From assembly GCF_028737205.1 (NCBI RefSeq), contig NZ_JAQZAL010000045.1, positions 1-37,168 on the forward strand: a stretch of 37,168 bases of DNA, read 5' to 3'. How positions within the stretch are numbered: position 1 is the first letter of the stretch; each line of letters opens with the position of its first letter. Below the pieces are notes generated by a model. That model did not search any database, was not told the origin of the DNA, and was given only the letters and a program-made list of their open reading frames with translations. The DNA comes from Actinomycetospora lutea. Lineage in GTDB: Bacteria > Actinomycetota > Actinomycetes > Mycobacteriales > Pseudonocardiaceae. A program made the translations under genes and the position numbers. Of this stretch, positions 32,695-37,168 are shown piece by piece.

Positions 32695-34154
32695 CGTGAC
32701 GTCGCCGCCGCGAGCAGGGCGAACAGCGCCGCCGCGACGACGCCGACCAGATGCACGCTGCCGGTGAAGGCCGCGTGCGCGTCCCCCAGGAGCTCGGCGG
32801 CCTGCGGCGCCGGGAGTGCCGTCGCGGCGGCGGTCGCCCCGCTGACCGTCTCCCGCGCGGGGCCGTCCGCGCCGCTCATCGCCGCGCGGTACGACGCCGC
32901 GGCCAGCGTGCCGAGCAGGGCGAGCCCGAGCGCACCGCCCAGGTAGTTGCCGGTCTCCGCCAGCGAGGCCGCCGCCCCCGCCCGCGACGGCGGGACCGCG
33001 CCGACGACGGCCCCGATGCCCCGGGCGAACAGCGGGCCGGTCCCGAGCGCGAGCACCGTGACCGCGCCGACCGCGACCGGGCCGCCGCCCTCGGACGGCG
33101 TGAGCACGAGCAGCAGGGCACCGACCGCGGCGAGCACCAGCCCGCCCGCGACCGCGGCGTGCGGGCGCACCCGCCGCACGAGCACCGGCGTGAGCAGGGT
33201 CCCGGCCGCGACGCCGAGCCCCATCGGCGCGAACCACAGCGCCGCCGCGACGGGGGAGAGACCGAGCACCGTCTGCAGGTACTGGGTGACGAGCATGCCG
33301 GTGCCCGCCATCGCGACGCCGGCGCCGACGAGCGCGCCGAGCAGCACCGTGACCCGCCGCAGCCGGAACAGGGCGAGGTCCAGCAGCGGGCGCTCGAGGC
33401 GCAGCTGCCGGCGCACGAACACCACCCCGATCCCGACGCCGGCGACGACCGCGGCGACGCCGAGCCCCGGGGGTGCGGTGCCCGTGGCCGCGACCTTGAC
33501 CCCCCACACCACCGGGAGCACCGCGAGCAGCGAGAGCGCGACGCTCGCGGGGTCGAGCCGCCCCGACCCCTCCCCGGTGCCCCCGGGCAGCACGAACGGC
33601 CCGGCGGCGAGCAGCACGAGCATCACGGGGACGGCCAGCAGGAACACGCTGCCCCACCAGAAGCGCCCGAGCAGCACCCCGCCCACCACCGGCCCGAGCG
33701 CGGCGCCCGCGAACTGGCACGTCGCCCAGATCGCGATGGCCACGCCGCGCCGCCCGCCGTCGGCGAACAGGGCGGTGATCAGCGCGAGGGTCGCGGGCAT
33801 GAGCGTGGCGCCGGCGATCCCGAGCAGGGCGCGCAGGCCGATGAGCGCCGTCGGGTCGGGCGCGAACGCCGCGCCGACCGACGTCACCGCGAAGACCGCC
33901 GCGCCGGTGAACAGCAGCCGGCGGTGCCCGACGCGGTCGCCCAGCGTGCCCATGGTGATGACGAGCCCGGCGACCAGGAACCCGTAGACGTCGGTGATCC
34001 AGAGCTGCTCGACCGCCGACGCCCCGAGGTCGCGGGTCAGGTGGGGCAGGGCCAGGAACAGCACGTTGATGTCGACCGCGCTCAGCAGCGTGGGCAGGGC
34101 GAGCACCGCCAGCCCCCACCACGGTGACCGGCGGGTGATCACGGAGGAAGTCAT
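32676..34154 (-). CDS. MFS drug efflux transporter, DHA2 (14-TM) type
   Basis: 492 aa, almost wholly hydrophobic, with about 14 membrane helices. It starts MTSSVITRRSPWWGLAVLAL and PTLLSAVDINVLFLALPHLT, as QacA/SmvA-type pumps do. Loop 2-3 has MGTLGDRVGHRRLLFTGAAV and the antiporter motif C region has GPVVGGVLLGRFWWGSVFL. The Asp in AVDINVLFLALP is typical of proton-coupled drug export. ATG 34154 is preferred over the longer open frame starting at 34190 because the added residues are Arg-rich and unconserved. A palindrome lies in the 125-bp gap to the divergent YCII gene. The exported compound is unknown. Confidence 0.88.
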   Translation of the reverse strand: MTSSVITRRSPWWGLAVLALPTLLSAVDINVLFLALPHLTRDLGASAVEQLWITDVYGFLVAGLVITMGTLGDRVGHRRLLFTGAAVFAVTSVGAAFAPDPTALIGLRALLGIAGATLMPATLALITALFADGGRRGVAIAIWATCQFAGAALGPVVGGVLLGRFWWGSVFLLAVPVMLVLLAAGPFVLPGGTGEGSGRLDPASVALSLLAVLPVVWGVKVAATGTAPPGLGVAAVVAGVGIGVVFVRRQLRLERPLLDLALFRLRRVTVLLGALVGAGVAMAGTGMLVTQYLQTVLGLSPVAAALWFAPMGLGVAAGTLLTPVLVRRVRPHAAVAGGLVLAAVGALLLVLTPSEGGGPVAVGAVTVLALGTGPLFARGIGAVVGAVPPSRAGAAASLAETGNYLGGALGLALLGTLAAASYRAAMSGADGPARETVSGATAAATALPAPQAAELLGDAHAAFTGSVHLVGVVAAALFALLAAATSRITLET

Positions 34155-34199
34155 GGCCACGAGTCGGAGCCCGCGCGGGCGCCTCGACACCGCTCCGGC

Positions 34200-34213
34200 G
34201 TGACCACGGTCAC
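34200..34213. promoter_or_regulatory. 14-bp palindrome between divergent efflux and YCII genes
   Basis: GTGACC-AC-GGTCAC, a perfect inverted repeat 46 bp upstream of the efflux gene start and 66 bp before the YCII gene. Its place in a divergent promoter region suggests an operator, perhaps for a TetR-type repressor of the pump. No regulator gene is adjacent apart from the ECF42 sigma gene. Confidence 0.45.
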
Positions 34214-34279
34214 ATCGCCAGGATGTCGAGCAGCGCGCACCCCGCCCCGACCTGCTCCCACACCCACCGAGGAGGAGCC

Positions 34280-34656
34280 ATGAAGTACCTGCTGATCATC
34301 CAGATGAACCCCGAGGTCTGGGAGTCGCTCTCCGAGGCCGAGCGCGCCGAGATCGCCGGCGGGCAGGAGGGGTTCGTGGAGACGATCACGGCGACGGGGG
34401 AGATGGTCGGGACCCACGCGCTGGCCGACCCGTCGCAGAGCGCCGTGGTCCGCGGCCGGCCGGGCGCGGTCACCGTCACCGACGGCCCGTTCCTGGAGGC
34501 CAAGGAGTACATGGGCGGCTTCTACGTCGTGGACTGCGAGAGCGCGGAGCGCGCGCACGAGCTCGCCGCGATGATCCCGGGCACCGACCGGTTGCCCGTC
34601 GAGGTCCGTCCGGTGATCTTCACCGCCGGCTACGGGCTCGCGGAGCCGGACACCCC

Positions 34657-34660
<4 letters not shown>
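34280..34660 (+). CDS. YCII-domain (DGPF) protein, ECF42 partner
   Basis: 126 aa: MKYLLIIQMNPEVWESLSEA at the start and VTDGPFLEAKEYMGGFYVVD in the middle with the DGPF signature, then ESAERAHELAAMIPG. The YCII fold is a small ferredoxin-like dimer with a conserved His/Asp pocket in some members; the chemistry is unknown. Genes of this type sit beside ECF42 sigma factors and are their usual targets or partners, and here the stop overlaps the sigma gene start (GTGA). ATG 34280 has GAGGAGGAG upstream. Confidence 0.9.
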
Positions 34661-35913
<1,253 letters not shown>

Positions 35914-35924
35914 CGTTGACAACG

Positions 35925-37118
35925 ATGAGCGAGCACACGGCGCTGCGGACCGGGGCGGGGGCCGTCGCGATCACGACCGCCACCGTGCTCCCGGTGTTCC
36001 TCCTGGGCGCCCTGTCCGTGCAGATCGGCGCCGACCTCGGGTTCGACCCGGCCGCCCTGGGCCTCGTCGTCTCGGCGTACTTCGGGGTGTCGGCCCTGGT
36101 GTCGCTGCCGGTCGGGAAGCTGGTCGAGAAGCTCGGCTCGCGGCTGACCAGCCGCATCGGCCTCGTCGGCGCCTCCGTGGCGATGCTGCTGACCGCCGTG
36201 CTGGGCCAGAGCTTCACCGCGGTCGTGGTGCTCGTGCTCGTCGGGGCGTGGACCAACGTCATGGGCCAGCTCGCCACCAACCTCACCCTCGCCCGCGCCA
36301 TGCCGCCCGGGCGCCTCGGGCTCTCGTTCGGGGTCAAGCAGGCGTGCGTCCCGCTGGCGACCCTGCTCGCGGGCCTCGCCGTGCCGACCGTCGGCCTGAC
36401 CATCGGCTGGCGCTGGGCCTACGTGATCGGGACCGGCCTCGCCCTCGCCGCGCTCGCCGTGGCGCCGCGGGGCTCGGGGCGCGGCGAGCGCTCCGCCGAC
36501 AGCAGCGCCGAGCGCGCGACCGGCGCGCTCGCGGTGATCGGGGTCGCGGCCGGGCTCGGCGCGGCGAGCTCGACGGGCCTGAGCATCTTCCTCGTCGCCT
36601 CGGCGGTCGACTCCGGCGTCGCCCCGGGGCTCGCGGGCCTCGTGCTGACGCTGGGCAGCGTGGTCGCCGTGGTGATGCGCATGGTCCACGGCTGGCTCGC
36701 CGACCGGCGCCGCGGCGGGCACATCGTGGTGGTCGCGGGCTGCCTGGTCCTCGGGGCCGCGGGCGTCGTGCTGCTCGCCGTGCCGGGCTCGGTGGCCCTC
36801 GTCGTCGGGACGGTGCTCGGCTTCGGGCTCGGCTGGTCGTGGCCGGGCCTGCTGCAGTTCGCGGTCGTGCGCCTCAACCCGACCGCGCCGGCGGCGGCGA
36901 CGGCCATCGTGCAGGTCGGGGTGTACGCCGGCGGCTGCCTCGGTCCGGTCGGCTTCGGCCTGCTCGCGACCGGGATGTCGTTCGCGACGGCGTGGGTGGT
37001 CGCCGCGCTCGCGATGCTCGTCGCCGGGGCCGGGGTGCTCGTGGGGCGCCGGATGCTCGTGCGCCACCGCGCGGCGTCGCAGGGCCGGGCGCGCGAGGGC
37101 GTGCCGGCGTCGGCCTGA
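35925..37118 (+). CDS. MFS transporter (12-TM)
   Basis: 397 aa with about 12 hydrophobic helices. It begins MSEHTALRTGAGAVAITTAT and VLPVFLLGALSVQIGADLGF. Loop 2-3 carries LPVGKLVEKLGSRLTSRIGL, the family's motif A in relaxed form. A short hydrophilic, Arg/Ser-rich central loop (RGSGRGERSADSSAERATGA) divides the two six-helix halves. It resembles CynX/YbfB-like small-molecule permeases; direction and substrate cannot be told. ATG 35925 is chosen over TTG 35916, which would sit in the promoter-like sequence. It ends directly at a tandem repeat. Confidence 0.82.
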   Translation: MSEHTALRTGAGAVAITTATVLPVFLLGALSVQIGADLGFDPAALGLVVSAYFGVSALVSLPVGKLVEKLGSRLTSRIGLVGASVAMLLTAVLGQSFTAVVVLVLVGAWTNVMGQLATNLTLARAMPPGRLGLSFGVKQACVPLATLLAGLAVPTVGLTIGWRWAYVIGTGLALAALAVAPRGSGRGERSADSSAERATGALAVIGVAAGLGAASSTGLSIFLVASAVDSGVAPGLAGLVLTLGSVVAVVMRMVHGWLADRRRGGHIVVVAGCLVLGAAGVVLLAVPGSVALVVGTVLGFGLGWSWPGLLQFAVVRLNPTAPAAATAIVQVGVYAGGCLGPVGFGLLATGMSFATAWVVAALAMLVAGAGVLVGRRMLVRHRAASQGRAREGVPASA

Positions 37119-37166
37119 CCCTCACCGGCCCTGACCCTCACCGGCCCTGACCCTCACCGGCCCTGA
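37119..37166. repeat. Three exact 16-bp tandem repeats at the right edge
   Basis: CCCTCACCGGCCCTGA occurs three times in register, beginning right after the MFS stop codon. The final CC of the window matches the start of a fourth copy, so the array may continue beyond the edge. The last bases of the MFS gene (GGCCTGA) resemble the end of each unit, suggesting the array grew from the gene's 3' end. Confidence 0.85.
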
Positions 37167-37168
37167 CC

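Noticed and set aside
35914..35920. TTGACA-like sequence at 35915 as a -35 element for the second MFS gene
   Set aside because: It is only about 10 bp before the start codon; TAGCGT just upstream fits a leaderless -10 better.

Overview
The window is about 37 kb of very GC-rich DNA with dense coding, many GTG starts, GTGA/ATGA stop-start overlaps and few classical U-tailed terminators. Gene families (DUF222/13E12-type HNH protein, GAF-ANTAR regulator, MEDS-ATPase sensor, ECF42 sigma factor with a YCII partner, HutF-type histidine degradation) point to a chromosomal segment of a high-GC actinomycete. Pseudonocardiaceae or a relative is plausible but not proven. I saw no tRNA, rRNA, CRISPR array, transposase or phage gene, and no gene-free stretch longer than about 265 bp.

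Layout. 1-1239 (minus): start of a GXGXG-domain gene and a class II glutamine amidotransferase, the first two genes of a GlxBCD/MgsABC-type glutamate-synthase-like operon that runs off the left edge. A perfect 21-bp palindrome and a weaker copy lie upstream. 1481-3717 (plus): AraC regulator and acyl-CoA dehydrogenase. 3684-6100 (minus): a DenD-like dehydrogenase coupled to a four-carbon acid sugar kinase. 6196-8870 (plus): a PEP-synthase-like dikinase with the domain order of rifampin phosphotransferase, two tandem 17-bp repeats, and a 70-aa acidic protein. 8857-12518 (minus): a secreted, membrane-anchored serine hydrolase and the DUF222 HNH protein, whose start overlaps a degenerate SOS-box-like sequence. 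12719-15015: a cysteine-synthase-like enzyme, a two-gene unit whose second gene is broken by a 4-bp tandem duplication, and a VOC protein. 15209-17616 (plus): an FAD monooxygenase with a clear promoter and operator, then a methyltransferase.

17661-25413 is the centrepiece: a divergent IclR regulator and a tightly overlapped histidine-utilisation operon, hutU - M20 amidohydrolase - hutF - hutI - hutH. It lacks a canonical hutG, so the M20 enzyme is the likely N-formylglutamate hydrolase. HutH carries Gly-Thr-Gly where the MIO-forming Ala-Ser-Gly is normally found.

25604-29292: a cytosolic-looking HExxH metallopeptidase, a histidine phosphatase, and a MEDS-ATPase/GAF-ANTAR signalling pair. 29300-30871 (minus): an acyl-CoA synthetase. 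31135-32292: a three-gene cobalt-type nitrile hydratase/thiocyanate hydrolase-like enzyme whose beta subunit is split in two. 32428-37118: a cold-shock protein, a DHA2 efflux pump, the YCII-ECF42 sigma pair and a second MFS transporter. A 16-bp tandem repeat runs into the right edge.

The most interesting points are the split-beta nitrile hydratase, the unusual MIO tripeptide plus missing HutG in the hut operon, the rifampin-phosphotransferase-like dikinase, and the 4-bp duplication that breaks a gene at 14.1 kb. All family assignments come from reading motifs by eye; no database search was run.
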